64,000 nucleotides of DNA from Prosopocoilus inquinatus (taxonomy: Eukaryota > Arthropoda > Insecta > Coleoptera > Lucanidae). Under the pieces are notes generated by a model. It had not been told where the DNA came from and did no database searches. It saw nothing but the letters and a program-made list of their open reading frames with translations. Position 1 is the first letter of the stretch, and every line of letters begins with the position of its first letter. The stretch lies in assembly GCA_036172665.1 (NCBI GenBank), contig CM069872.1, positions 50,764,101 through 50,828,100 on the forward strand. Reading direction: 5' to 3'. The position numbers and the translations under genes are program-made. Below are positions 12,569 through 23,040 of this stretch, piece after piece.

Positions 12569-14300
12569 GTATTCCAAAACAAGAAACAATCGATTCTGAA
12601 GTGAAAGATTCCGAAACAGAAAACGGCAGGGACGTTTTGAAACGAAACGTAGCATTGGATTTCACCATTTTCAGGTTTCTCGGATTTAAACTAAATAAAG
12701 TTTAAATTTGAAAAACAAAAGTCGATCGATTCTGATGTTCATGTTACCGAAAATTATAAAATGACAACGACGATGACTTTAAAATAAAAGACGTTCAATT
12801 TTGACGTTACCGAAAATTTTAAAATAATAACAGCGACGACTTGCGACGACTTTAAAAAATAAAACAAAACACGATCGTTTCTGACGTTACCGAAAATTAT
12901 GAAAGAATAACAACGAAAACTTTAAAACAAAAGACGTTCGATTTTGACGTCACGGAACGTTATAAAATAATAACGATGACGTCTTTAAAACAAAATTACA
13001 AAATTAATAGTCTAATGACGACTTTAAAACAAGAGATGATCGATTCTGACGTTATCGAAAATTATAAAATTAACAATATTGACGACTTTAAAACAAAAGA
13101 GGAAAATTATAAAATGATAACAATGACGGCGACTTTGAAACAAAAGACGACCGATACCGATGTGATAAAAGCAATTTATTTAACAATGACGACGACTTTA
13201 AAACAAAAGACGATCGATTCGGATGTTATCGAAAATTACACAAACATACGACTTTAAAACAAAAGACAATCGATTTAAAAACAAACAAAAATCAATTTTT
13301 TTACGTTTCAGTTTAAAATTCGATTTCGAATCGACTTTATTAAAATAAAAGGCGATCGATTCTGATGTTATCGAAAATTATAAAATAGGAGTAATGAGAA
13401 TGACGATTTTAAAACAAAAGACATTCGATTTTGACTTTAACCGAAAATGATAAAATAATAACAATAAATAAAACAAAACGCGATCGATTCTGATGTTATT
13501 GAAAATTACACAAACATACTGACGACTTTAAAACAAAAGACAATCGATTCTGAAATATGTAGATATAACTTAAAGATAAATTGATTGTGCGATTTTAAAT
13601 AAAAAACAATCGATTTTGTACGTTTCGATTTAAAATTCGATTTCGAATCGACCTTATTAAAATAAAAGGCGATCGATTTTGACAGTTACAGAGAGAGAAG
13701 AAACATCTTACGGCTTAAAACAAAAGACGATCAATTATGAACTGCGATGCGTCTATTTGAACGCGAAAATTAATCGGCGGCGTCCAAAAAAAAAAACAAA
13801 ATGATCGATTTTTGAAGGAAAAAACAAAACAATCGACTTTCGAGAGAAACGAAATCCCTGTCGTCTCGATTGATCTGAAAAACGATCGATTTGAAAATAA
13901 AACACAATCGATTCTGATGTTAACGAAAATTATAAAATAATAACAATAACGGCGACTTTGAAACAAAAGGCGATCGATACCGTTGTTATAAAAACAATTA
14001 AAAAATAGTAACAATGACGACGACTTTAAAATAAAACGCGACCTTATTAAAATAAAAGGCGATCGATTTTGACAATTAGAGAGAGAGAGAGACAAAAAGA
14101 TAACGAACGCGAAAATTAATCGGCGGCGTCCAAAAAAAAATGATCGATTTTTGAACGAAAAAAAGAAAACATTCTACTTTCGAGAGACACAAAAGACAAT
14201 CGACTTTAGAGAGAAACAAAACCCCTGTCGTCTCGATTGACCTGAAAAACGGTCGATTTCAAAACAAAAGACAGTCTACTTTGACTGGCGGAAAGAACAG
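12569..14300. repeat. Degenerate A-rich satellite block 1
   Basis: Irregular reiteration of words such as AAAACAAAAGACGATCGATT, GACGTTACCGAAAATTATAA and ATGACGACGACTTTAAAA at intervals of roughly 60-100 bases, with larger duplicated segments (for example ATTCGATTTCGAATCGAC at about 13318 and 13629, and GAAAATTAATCGGCGGCGTC at about 13764 and 14112). Purine-rich on the + strand. Short frames inside it, such as 12976-13257, are by-products. Confidence 0.8.
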
Positions 14301-14459
14301 AAGAAAATCTACCTACCGACAGATTTCGAACGATTTCTTGCCGAGCCTATTGGTTGCGCCCCCTTGTGGTCAACTCTGATACTTAAAAATATTTTCTTTG
14401 ATTTTCTGTTGATCACTTCGATAAACACCATTTTTCGTCGTCAATCAACACAATTACGT

Positions 14460-14670
14460 CACATTTAGAATGATCTCATGACTCATAACCAGAGCCTATC
14501 ACAAATAATTCCAGAACGCCAGAACTGCCTCCCACTCAACGCGATTCAGCGCCGTGCACTTAGAGATCCTGCCGGGATATGCAGCACTCTTTGACCGCGG
14601 AACCCCTCTACCCACGTCGTGCGGGTGAAAACTGAATTAAAATTAAATTAAATAAATAAATAAGTAATAA
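14460..14670 (+). mobile_element. Possible 3' end of a degraded non-LTR retroelement
   Basis: A conceptual reading contains LNAIQRRALRDPAGICSTL, which resembles the C-terminal end of insect Jockey/BS-type reverse transcriptase proteins. It is followed by an A-rich tail with TAAATAAATAAATAAG. The frame is broken and the match is too short for certainty. Confidence 0.3.
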
Positions 14671-15004
14671 AATTAAATTGTCGAATAGCGTCACAAGTCA
14701 ATTGGCTTAATTTTGCGTTAAGAAGAGACGAATTTAGGTTTATCTATACTGTCGTAGATGACGTAACTGCGTTTGTTACGGTGTCAAAACCGCTTTTCAG
14801 GAAACAACCGGTGTATTCCGGTTGGACTTGCGTCAATTTTCGATTGCGCAACTTTGTCTCATCGGTTTGATCGTAGTAAAAACAGTTCTTTATTATTATT
14901 ATTATTATTATCTTCGTCGTCTCTAAAATAATTAAATTCGTAAAACAATAAATGATCTCTTTGTCTTCTAACTTTATCGCTTTCTTTGCATTCGTTTTAA
15001 AATA
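14671..15004. other. Unannotated stretch with an ATT tract
   Basis: Holds (TTA)n near 14890-14910 and nothing else I can name. Confidence 0.5.
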
Positions 15005-15222
15005 CTCCGGCTATAAAATAGTATAAAATTTTCGATGCATCGACACTCCTTTTATGGATTCAAATGAGTAATATCGGTTGGCGGCTCTATTTTTAGCGTA
15101 GGATGGACTCAGCGCTTTTGTTTTGTGTCTTGAGAGACTATCAAAATTATTATTCCATACGGCAAGACAAAGACAATCATAGAATTTCCGCCGTCGCCTC
15201 ATATTTTCTGCGTTATTGGAGC
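15005..15222. repeat. Dispersed repeat pair, copy 2
   Basis: Colinear with 11815-12060 in the same orientation (see that entry). Sequence identity looks moderate, with several small gaps. Confidence 0.6.
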
Positions 15223-15227
15223 AGGAC

Positions 15228-15406
15228 CCCCAGATTCACAAAAATTATTTAATCACTGATTAATTTAACAGCGTGATTGAAGCCCGTGATTGGTTGGGTG
15301 AAACAATATAACCGGTTGTTTCAAATCTATTGTTAGCTTCGTCCAATGGCGTTCCTTAATCAGAGAATTAATTTAATCGCTGATTAGCATTTTTTTGTGA
15401 AACCCA
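15228..15406. mobile_element. Foldback element with TTCACAAAAA ends
   Basis: The left arm (GATTCACAAAAATTATTTAA, then TCACTGATTAATTTAA) is inverted at the right (TTAATTTAATCGCTGATTAG, then TTTTTTGTGAAACCCA). Arms are about 40 bases with mismatches and the centre contains GTGATTGGTTGGGTGAAAC. No clear target duplication. Confidence 0.6.
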
Positions 15407-16101
15407 CCGTGCGAATCACAGTTAGTATTTTGAGGGACAGTTTAAATAGATCTTACCTTCGCCCTTTAACGCCGTTGGGGTTTCCTTACGTCAAGGTGAT
15501 ACTCGTTGGTTCCTGCTGATGTCACGATGCGTTGCGCGTTGATTCCCTCTGCACAAATCTTGCTTCTGCTCATGTAGGCAGCACATCGATCGGCAAAAAA
15601 TGTTATAATTAGTTTCTTTCTTCCGGTATATTTTTTTTTCTAACGTCAAAATGGTTTAACCTGTACCCGATTATTTTCAGTCGATATCCTTACACTCCCC
15701 GACATCAAAGAAAGAAAAAACGAAGTGACCTGCAGAGTAATTATGAAAATTTGAATACCCGTGAGGTCGTGTGTCAAAGAATTCCTCGCAGCAGTAATTA
15801 ATCACCACCGGGCAGGAAATTAAAGGAGAAAGCCTTTAAGACGAAAATAAGTTATGCTTTAATTATGCCGCCGGTTTAGCTCCGGCTTAATATTTGCAGG
15901 CTTTTAATACATTAAGGCACGCAGATCGAGATATATTACGCCCTGCCAGACTTATGAGGACCTTGTTTTTAATTACGAACTGCCTTTTCCCGCGAATTAA
16001 AACGAAACAAATTCTCGAACGGTTTTGAAACGGAGTTCGGGACGATTCGTGGCAGTTGTCGAATTAAAATGTGTTCATCAGGTTCCAGAAAAAAAAAATC
16101 G
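15407..16101. other. Unannotated non-coding stretch
   Basis: No gene or repeat recognised. Confidence 0.5.
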
Positions 16102-16109
16102 ATCATAAG

Positions 16110-16329
16110 CAGGGAAAAGAATTCGGGCCCCTTGTTACGCGAACGGTACCAAAATTTAGTACTCGGATTGTGCTTTTCTTTTCAGCCTCGCTCAACAATC
16201 ATTTCTGTGAAGTGCAAACGCTCGCATTTCAGTACTTCCCCTTCCACTCAATAACAATTCCCTGCATGGAAGTCCCCGAGATGTAGAAGGAGTCGGTCCA
16301 ACACTAAGCGGCATGAATTCTTTTCCCTA
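16110..16329. mobile_element. hAT-like MITE, CAGGGAAAAGAATTC family, copy 1
   Basis: Inverted ends CAGGGAAAAGAATTC and GAATTCTTTTCCCTA. Flanks ATCATAAG (16102-16109) and ATTATAAG (16330-16337) match at 7 of 8 positions, as for an 8-bp hAT-type target duplication. It shares internal sequence (AAATTTAGTACTCGGA) with the copy at 48901-49103 in opposite orientation. 220 bp, no coding capacity. Confidence 0.85.
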
Positions 16330-16337
16330 ATTATAAG

Positions 16338-17068
16338 CAAGCCCGAGTTGCATCAGGATATTGGCTTTGTGATAAGCTGTCGCTAATGTCAGTTTAAAAT
16401 CTATCGATCCAAGTACATAGAAATTATCCGAGGAGTAAATTACTCCATCTTCTTGCCCTACGGGAGATATCTTATAACACATTTTAAGTTAACTAAAAAA
16501 ATCAATAGCGAAGGCCTCATTATCCCACCCTGTCGCCCACTCTGCCTACCATCAACTACTCACCTACAGTCATTTAGTCGTCATCATTTATCAATCATTG
16601 ATTGATAAATACGTCGCACGACGCCCTTTTTTCAAGCAGTTCATCCCTCCGAGGTTTCCATGAAATCACATATCTATACGACCTCCCACATACACACTCT
16701 CAAGATGATGGAATTTAGCCGGCAAGTGATATCTGAGAAGAAGAAGAAGATATTATTTAGGCGACATTCCCTTTCAGTATTTTCGCGCCGTGTGTTTGTT
16801 GCTGGGGGATGGAACGTGGGGTTTGCAAACACTGTCAGAAAATCCCTTCATATTACGTTATCGAGTGGCAAAGTCTGATAAACAATTCCGGTCGTGTTCC
16901 ACATATCCGGTGAAGATTGAATAAAACCCCTGTATGCTGTGCAAACTTTTTCTGCTGCTGCTTTTACAAAAAGATTGAACTCACCTTTTTATCATGACAA
17001 GTGGGTAATCCCCCTCGTCGCAAAATCCACTATTTATTAATGTGAGCTCGGACGGCCATGTAAATGAT
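16338..17068. other. Unannotated non-coding stretch
   Basis: No gene recognised. The open frame 16660-16878 has no recognisable domain. Confidence 0.5.
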
Positions 17069-17228
17069 AAAAAGAATTATTATTTTTGTTTTAGTGAAAC
17101 TTGGTTTTAGTTTCGATGCTCCAGCAACGTCTGCAAAATAAAAAAAGTTAACACAGAAAAAGAATTATCTTTTTGTTTTTAGTAAAACGTGGTTTTAGTT
17201 TCGCGCTCCAGCAACCTCTGCAGAATGC
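17069..17228. repeat. Local tandem duplication of about 90 bp
   Basis: AAAAAGAATTAT, then a TTTTGTTTTAGT stretch, GGTTTTAGTTTCG, GCTCCAGCAAC and CTCTGCA occur twice in the same order (17069-17140 and 17159-17226). Confidence 0.75.
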
Positions 17229-17485
17229 GTTTGCCATAATAGATGGTAATAATGACAGCTATCACAATAAAACTCCTAAAAGTATACATTTACACATCGT
17301 GTGAACCTCAACTACATAATTGATTTCTTACATGCCGGATTTATTTAAGTGTTCGAAGCAAAATAAATAGCAACAAAACGTGCCACACACCATCGAAAAC
17401 TTTTGTCAAATTGATGAACAGCTATCGGAAATTGCTACCACTTGAATGAATTTACTTTAATCTCCTGAATAATTAAAACGAAAAA

Positions 17486-17595
17486 CGGTGGCAATTTAGC
17501 GCTGAAGAAGATAGTCAGCTGTCCAGAACTGGTCCTCAGAAGGAGACGAGGCGAGGTCAAAGGCCAAGGGCGCCAGGAGGAATTATTCTGGCTGT
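17486..17595 (+). repeat. Dispersed repeat C, left-end fragment
   Basis: Begins CGGTGGCAATTTAGCGCTGA and continues with AGTCAGCTGTCCAGAACTGG and a GC-rich GAGGTCAAAGGCCAAGGGCG block. The same order occurs at 41690-41760 (start) and 20085-20140 (middle), so this is a fragment of a larger dispersed repeat. Confidence 0.65.
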
Positions 17596-17649
17596 TTTCT
17601 TCAATAGGTTTTCATAGTTAATTTTCGTATAGTTCTTGCTTCTTGAGAA

Positions 17650-17922
17650 TTGTAGAAAATATGAAACAAATAAAAATACTTTTAAAAACGAGCTAAAAAT
17701 CTAATTTATTAACTTACAAGTTATATCTTCGCTGACATTTTTTTTAACCCACGAATCTCTTCATAATTATTATGAGAATTTATTAGGCTAAATTGTTTAT
17801 ACTTCCGTTATTCATTTTTGATAAAACAAATAATTATATTTGCGAAACGTCAAGTAAGTTAATAAATTACATTTTTAGCCCGTTTTTAAAAGTATTTTTA
17901 TTTGTTTCATATTTTCTGCAAT
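17650..17922. mobile_element. Foldback element with 70-bp near-perfect arms
   Basis: The left arm 17650-17720 (GTAGAAAATATGAAACAAAT ... TTATTAACTTACAAG) and the right arm 17851-17922 are inverted copies with only a few differences. The unpaired centre is about 130 bases. A transcript across it would form a long hairpin. Confidence 0.85.
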
Positions 17923-17939
17923 GGGTTTTCAGATCCAAA

Positions 17940-20060
17940 GTTTTATTTGGGCTACATTTTAGACATATTTGGCGTTTAAAAATCTTATTTGGCGCCTGCC
18001 GCCTAATTTGGGTTACTTTTATTGTTGCCTTCACGTAACAAAAGTACACCGCCAACCAAAAATTTTTGAAACCGCAGAGTCGACGATGCAAGGAAAAAAT
18101 ATACAATGTGATCAATAATGACTGTCCATGCCGCTACGTCAATTTATTTTTTTGTTCATTTCGTCTTTTGTTTTTTTTTTTTTTTTTGGTTGAGATTTTA
18201 TTCACAGTTCATTTGTTTTATTTTGTCTTTTTGTTTCCTAGCAGTTTCGTAATATGCAAAGACTTTCGGCCGGAAAATCGCCGTTTTCTCATTTGTTTTT
18301 TTTTCTATTCATTCTTTTTTTTGTTTTTTGTTTCAGTTTTTCGTATTTTTCTTCTTTCCTATCAATTTTTCGGTTTGGTTTTGACATTTTATTGACCTTT
18401 TTTTACAGCTCTCTTTTGTTTTCTACGAGTTTGTTTTTATTAGCAAAAACTCTCGTCGATTTCCATTTTTTTTGCCCATCTTAGTATCATGGCACTTCTG
18501 TTTTTTTTTTTAAATTCATTTTATGCTTTCGTATTTTTCTTTTGCTTATATCAAATTGATTTTGCACACTTGATTGACACTTTTTTTATAGTTGTCTTTT
18601 GTTTTTTACTTTTTGTCTGGAAATTCATTTGTTTTTGTTCATCTTAGTGGTCAAACTTATTTTATTTTCTCTACGTTTTCGGACTGCGTATTTTCTCTTT
18701 TGTTTTTCTTATGGAACGGATTTTTTTTATAAATTTTTTTATTTATTTGGTCTGCATCCATCTCAGTTGTGATCTTCTTTTGTTTTGTTTTGCGCAGTGT
18801 ATTTCTTCCTTTTTTCCTAATTGACAGATACTTATTATATGACAAAAATACTTCGAGCATTGTTTTCTTTTGTTTCTTGTTCATTTCATTTTTTTTTTGT
18901 TTGAAATTTTATTCGCAGTTCGTTTCTTTTATTTTGTCTTTTTGTTTCCTACCAAAAATTTTTGGCCGGAATTTTCTTCATTAATTTTTTTATCTGTCCA
19001 CTCTTCTTTCGGTTTCTGTTTCGTATTTTTTTTTTCTTTTTAATTGACGTGTTAATTTTGGTTTTGTTTTCACATTTTATTGACCGCTTTTTACAGCTCT
19101 CTTTTGTTTCCTACGAGTTTGTTTTCATTTGCAAGAACTTTCGTCGATTTACACTTTTTTGGCCCATCTTAGTATCGTGGTACTTAAGTTTTTTTTTTTA
19201 ATTCATTTCTTTTGTTTACTTTTATCAAATTAATTTTTCACATTTTTTTGATTGATGATCACTAGTCTTTTTAAATTTTTCGTCATTTGTTTTTATTCAT
19301 CTCGGTGGTCAAACTGGTCTACGCTTTTGGACTATGTATTTTCTCTTTTGCTTTTCTTATCGAATTCATTTTTTACAAATTTTTTGTTTGTTATTTATTT
19401 ATTTTGTATCACTCTCAGTTGTGATCTTTTGTTTTGCGCACTGTATTTCTTTTTTTTTTGTTTTTCTTTTATTTACTTCACGCGCTGTACTTTTTTTTTG
19501 TTTTTCATTCGTTCACTTCACACCTTGTACTTTGTTCCCGTTGCTATAATTTCTCTTTTGGTTCCGTTTATTGTGCAGATTTCATCACATATCACATATA
19601 CTTATTACACGACAAAAATACTTCGAGCATTGTTTTCTTTTGTTTTTTGTTCATTTCATTTTTTCTTTTGTTTTTTTTTTGTTGACATTTTATTCACAGT
19701 TCGATTGTTTTATTTTGCATTTTTGTTTTCTACCAGTTTCTTAACTCGCGAAAGTTTTCGGCCTCAAAAATCGCCGTTTTTTCATTTATTTTTTATCTAT
19801 CCATTCCCTTTTCGATTTTTTTATTTCTGTTTTTCGTGATTTTCTTCTTTTTAATTGATTTTTTTTAATTTGGTTTTCACAAGGGTTCGTTTTCATTTTC
19901 ATTTCATTTTATGCATTCGTATTTTTCTTTTGTTAGTTTTTGTCAAATTGACTGTCCACGTTTTTTATAATTGTCTTTTGTTTTTTACTAGTCTTTTTTG
20001 TTTAATTTTTCGTCCGGAATTTCATTTGTTTCTGCTTATCAATTATATTTTCCTGTAATT
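17940..20060. repeat. T-rich degenerate satellite block A
   Basis: Begins with a non-simple leader (TGGGCTACATTTTAGACATA, then TTTGGCGTTTAA) shared with 24325, then long T-rich DNA in which TTTATTCACAGTTC, TTTCGGCCGGAAAATCGCCG and CTCTCTTTTGTTTCCTACGA recur at roughly 700-790 base spacing. The Phe-rich open frames (18066-18395, 19252-19839 and others) are compositional artefacts. Homologous to block B at 24325-25490. Confidence 0.8.
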
Positions 20061-20084
20061 TTTCTTTCCCTAAAAGGGTGCAGC

Positions 20085-21080
20085 TGTCCAGAGCTAGTTC
20101 TCAGCAGGAGACGGGCGAAGTCAAAAGTCATGGGCGACAGAAGGAATGATTCTAGCTGATTTCTACGCCACTGCGAAACCGTCCTGCAAAGATCGCAGCG
20201 TGCGCGAAAATTTCAACAAATTTTCTTCACTCTTATATAACCCAAAATAATTGTTCGTCGCAACAAAACCACAGACTCGTACTTAAAACATATATGAAAA
20301 CAAAAGATAAACAATATGACAGCACCAAAGGTAGTCGTTATATACAACACGCATTAAATGCATGAAATAATTAAGGCGAATTTGGCGAAGTTGTGTCGCT
20401 ACTTCACGTCGATACGTCGAACTTCGTGTGTGTCGATGGTTGCAAACTGTCGGACTTCCGTGACCCTAGCGATGCCCTCACGGCACTTAGGTGTCAAACT
20501 TTACTCAGCCATCACGTAGTGTCGCTGCCTCACGTCGATACGTCGAACTTTGTGTGTGTCCATGGTTGCCAACTGTTAGAGTTCCGTGACACTAGCGATG
20601 CCTTTACGGCACGTAGGTGTCAAACTTTACTCAGCCACCACATAGTGTCGCTGCCTCACGTCGATACGTCGAACTTCGTGTGTGTCGATGGTTGCCAACT
20701 GCCGAACTTCCATGACCCTAGCGATGCCCTCACGGCACGTAGGTGTCAAACGTTGCTCAGCCATCACATAGTGTCGCTGCCTCACGTCGATACGTCGAAC
20801 TTCGTGTGTGTCGATGGTTGCTAACTGCCGGACTTCCGTGACCCTAGTGATGCCTTCACGTATTCGACCTTCGTTGCACTTGATTCGCCTTCGGGATACG
20901 ATAAGCGGCGAGGAAGTGTCGGCGAAATATAGCAGGGCCAGAAGCAAAGTCCAAAACGAGAAAGCGAAAACGAAAAGCCGATTCCTCTGTTGAAACAAAG
21001 AAATCCAAAATGGAGTCTCAAATAATCTTTCAATTTATCGGAAAAGAACGGGTTAACCGCTCGGTAAAAGTTGTTTAAAG
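20085..21080 (+). repeat. Dispersed repeat C, long copy with internal minisatellite
   Basis: Starts with GCAGCTGTCCAGAGCTAGTT and ends with CGGGTTAACCGCTCGGTAAA. A related copy at 41690-42012 has both parts (CAGCTGTCTCGAGCTAG; CGGGTTATCCGCTCGGTAAA) about 300 bp apart, without the 126-bp array. Between the array and the end, both share GATTCCT-TGT, then AAACAAAGAAATC or AAGCAAAGAAATC. Confidence 0.65.
20393..20870. repeat. 126-bp tandem array, four copies, open on both strands
   Basis: GTGTCGCTNCNTCACGTCGA starts at 20393, 20519, 20645 and 20771, an exact 126-base period. The fourth copy diverges after about 20865. As 126 is 42 codons, the frame is kept: the + strand reads repeated HVDTSNFVCVDGCQL and DALTARRCQTLLSHH blocks (20393-20824), and the minus strand reads repeated REGIARVMEVRQLATIDTHE and VRRIDVRQRHYV (20627-20998). 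The units are CpG-rich compared with the flanks. No known domain recognised and no evidence of translation; satellite DNA is the simpler reading. Confidence 0.85.
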
Positions 21081-21698
21081 CAACTCAGCAGGGAATTAAA
21101 CTGTAACAAAATGTAATCGTAACTCCACAGTCTGAAAAATTCGCGCCTACTTTGTCTAATGAATCATTTATAACAACTCTGTTTTTGTGTTAGATTTTGG
21201 CAAAACTAACAACACATTTTGGATTCGTTTGGACAGTCTCTCATGAACAAACTTATTTAACTCATAATAATAAATTTCAGTGACATAAGAACGTCCCCTT
21301 TTGTCATCAAAGTATCACTCAGATACTCGAATTAAAATTACGGAATTGCCGGAGACTAATTACAATTAGCCAGCAGACGCTTTGAACAGGTTAATTAATA
21401 AATCAGATTCGGCACTTCAGACTTGCCGGTGGGACTGAAGAGATATCTCATTTTACTGCAGATTAATTTGTCAGCTAATCAATAGTTTAAATATTTGTGC
21501 AAGTTCGCCGAAGTTTCAGTTTATTCAGCGAAATCAATATTTATGGGCTGGGCTAACGCTTCGCTGGAACGCAGAAACTGTGGCTTTCAAATGTTAAGTG
21601 TTAGAGTTCTATTGCAGTAGTAAAGGATCATGCAGTGTTGCCATGTCACCGATTTGCTAACGTCGTATTTCCTAGAGGGAACATCGCACCACTACGTA
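21081..21698. other. Unannotated non-coding stretch
   Basis: No gene, tandem repeat or foldback element recognised. Confidence 0.5.
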
Positions 21699-22210
21699 CA
21701 GTAGAAAGCGAAACAAAAAAAAAAATAGCAGACAATTACAGTTTCCTGTATTTTTTTTTCTTCAAAATGGTACTGTTTAAACATGGCTTCGTAGATCTTA
21801 GAATTATTATTATTATTATTATTAGAAAAGTTTTGAACTCGTCACATCTGAAAGCTTTCAAATTTTTGTGTAAGTGTAATGTTGGATTTCATTACCATAA
21901 TCGTGATTGGTTGGTTTCAAATTTCTGAACGTTGAAACATTCACAAATTGTGAACCAACCAATCACGAGTAGGATTCCGAATGACGCACGCGCGTGGAAA
22001 CCCAGCATTACCTGTGAAGTCGTATTTACAAAATTATTTTGAAGAAAGAAAGATCAAAGGAAACTGCAACTGTCTTCACAAGCTTTACTAAAGCTTTGAA
22101 CTTGTCAAATCTGAAAGTTTTTCAAAATTTATTGTAAGTGTCAACTCTGAGTTTTTTGGAGAAAAAAATTACAGGAAACTGCAAGTGTCTACAATTTTTT
22201 GTTTTCAACA
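21699..22210. mobile_element. Foldback element of the TTACAGTTTCCTGTAA family, composite copy
   Basis: The left end CAGTAGAAAGCGAAAC is followed by GCAGACAATTACAGTTTCCT. Two inverted counterparts occur on the right (GGAAACTGCAACTGTCTTC near 22061; TTACAGGAAACTGCAAGTGT near 22169). The interior shares CATCTGAAAGCTTTCA and CTGTGAAGTCGTATTTA with the copies at 25551 and 31464. The copy is enlarged by a TTATTATT tract (about 21804-21824) and a nested MITE. Confidence 0.7.
21877..22010. mobile_element. Nested MITE with CGTGATTGGTTGGTT arms
   Basis: TAATGTTGGATTTC at the left and GAAACCCAGCATTA at the right are inverted. Inner arms CGTGATTGGTTGGTTTCAAA and TTGTGAACCAACCAATCACG are also inverted. 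134 bp between TA dinucleotides, lying inside the larger foldback element. Confidence 0.75.
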
Positions 22211-22269
22211 ATAGTTTACTGTTAAAAAAATCGTGTAATTCTAATTTGATGTTTAACAGTAACAATAAT

Positions 22270-23040
22270 CGTAATAACAAATAAAATGGTTGTTATGTTT
22301 ATGGACCGTCTTTGTCTTTCAATTGACGCTTAAATATTTCCGTCCTTTTTTTATTTATTTATTTTTGTGATCGTCATTCGTTCGGAATTCGTCTTCGAGT
22401 ATTCATCTTTTAAATTTTGATTTTTTTGTTATTGCCGTTGTTGTATCCCAGTATTTTTTTTGTTTATTTTGTTTACATTTTCGAAAACTATTTCGTAAAT
22501 TTACGATCGTCATTTGTTTTGTTTTCTTCTCTTTCTCATTTCGTTTGCGTTTTTCCAAGAGCCAAAGATGTTCCTCTTTTTGTTTAACTTGCACACAGTG
22601 TTTGTCTTAAATTATTATTCAGTATTTCTAAACATATTTTAAATCTACAATTCGCTTTGACTCTTCATTTATTTATTTATTTATAATAATTGTCATTTCT
22701 TTCTCTTACTTTCTTCAAAAATTCCGCTTTCTCTTCTTTTCCTTGCGATTTTAAATTTAAACGACATTATTAGTAATTTCTTTGTTTTTTTTAATTTTTT
22801 ATTTACGGTGGTTTTTATCTTCTTTTTAGGATTTTTTTCTTATTTTTCCAGTTCGACTCGATAGTCAAAAATTGATGGGAGTATTATTTTTTTTTCATTG
22901 TTTCGATTGTTTCTATTTGTCTTTCTTTGTTTCTTCTTTCTCGCAAATGTGGCAATTGTCTTTCTTTTTTTCTTTTTTATTTTCTTTATTGGTGAATTTT
23001 TTTTCGAAATTAAAAATTAATCGTGTTTACTCGCGCGATT
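22270..23040. repeat. T-rich degenerate satellite block
   Basis: T-rich low-complexity DNA containing TTTACGATCGTCATTTGTTT (about 22499-22518), the reverse complement of the AAACAAATGACGATCGT word repeated at 29.2-30.1 kb. Frames in this block, such as 22403-22594, have K/E/Q-rich composition from T-rich DNA read on the minus strand. Confidence 0.6.

Noticed and set aside
19252..19839. 195-codon Phe-rich frame that mimics a multi-pass membrane protein
   Set aside because: Lies in T-rich satellite DNA where TTT/TTC codons make long hydrophobic frames. The homologous block at 24.3 kb does not conserve the frame.
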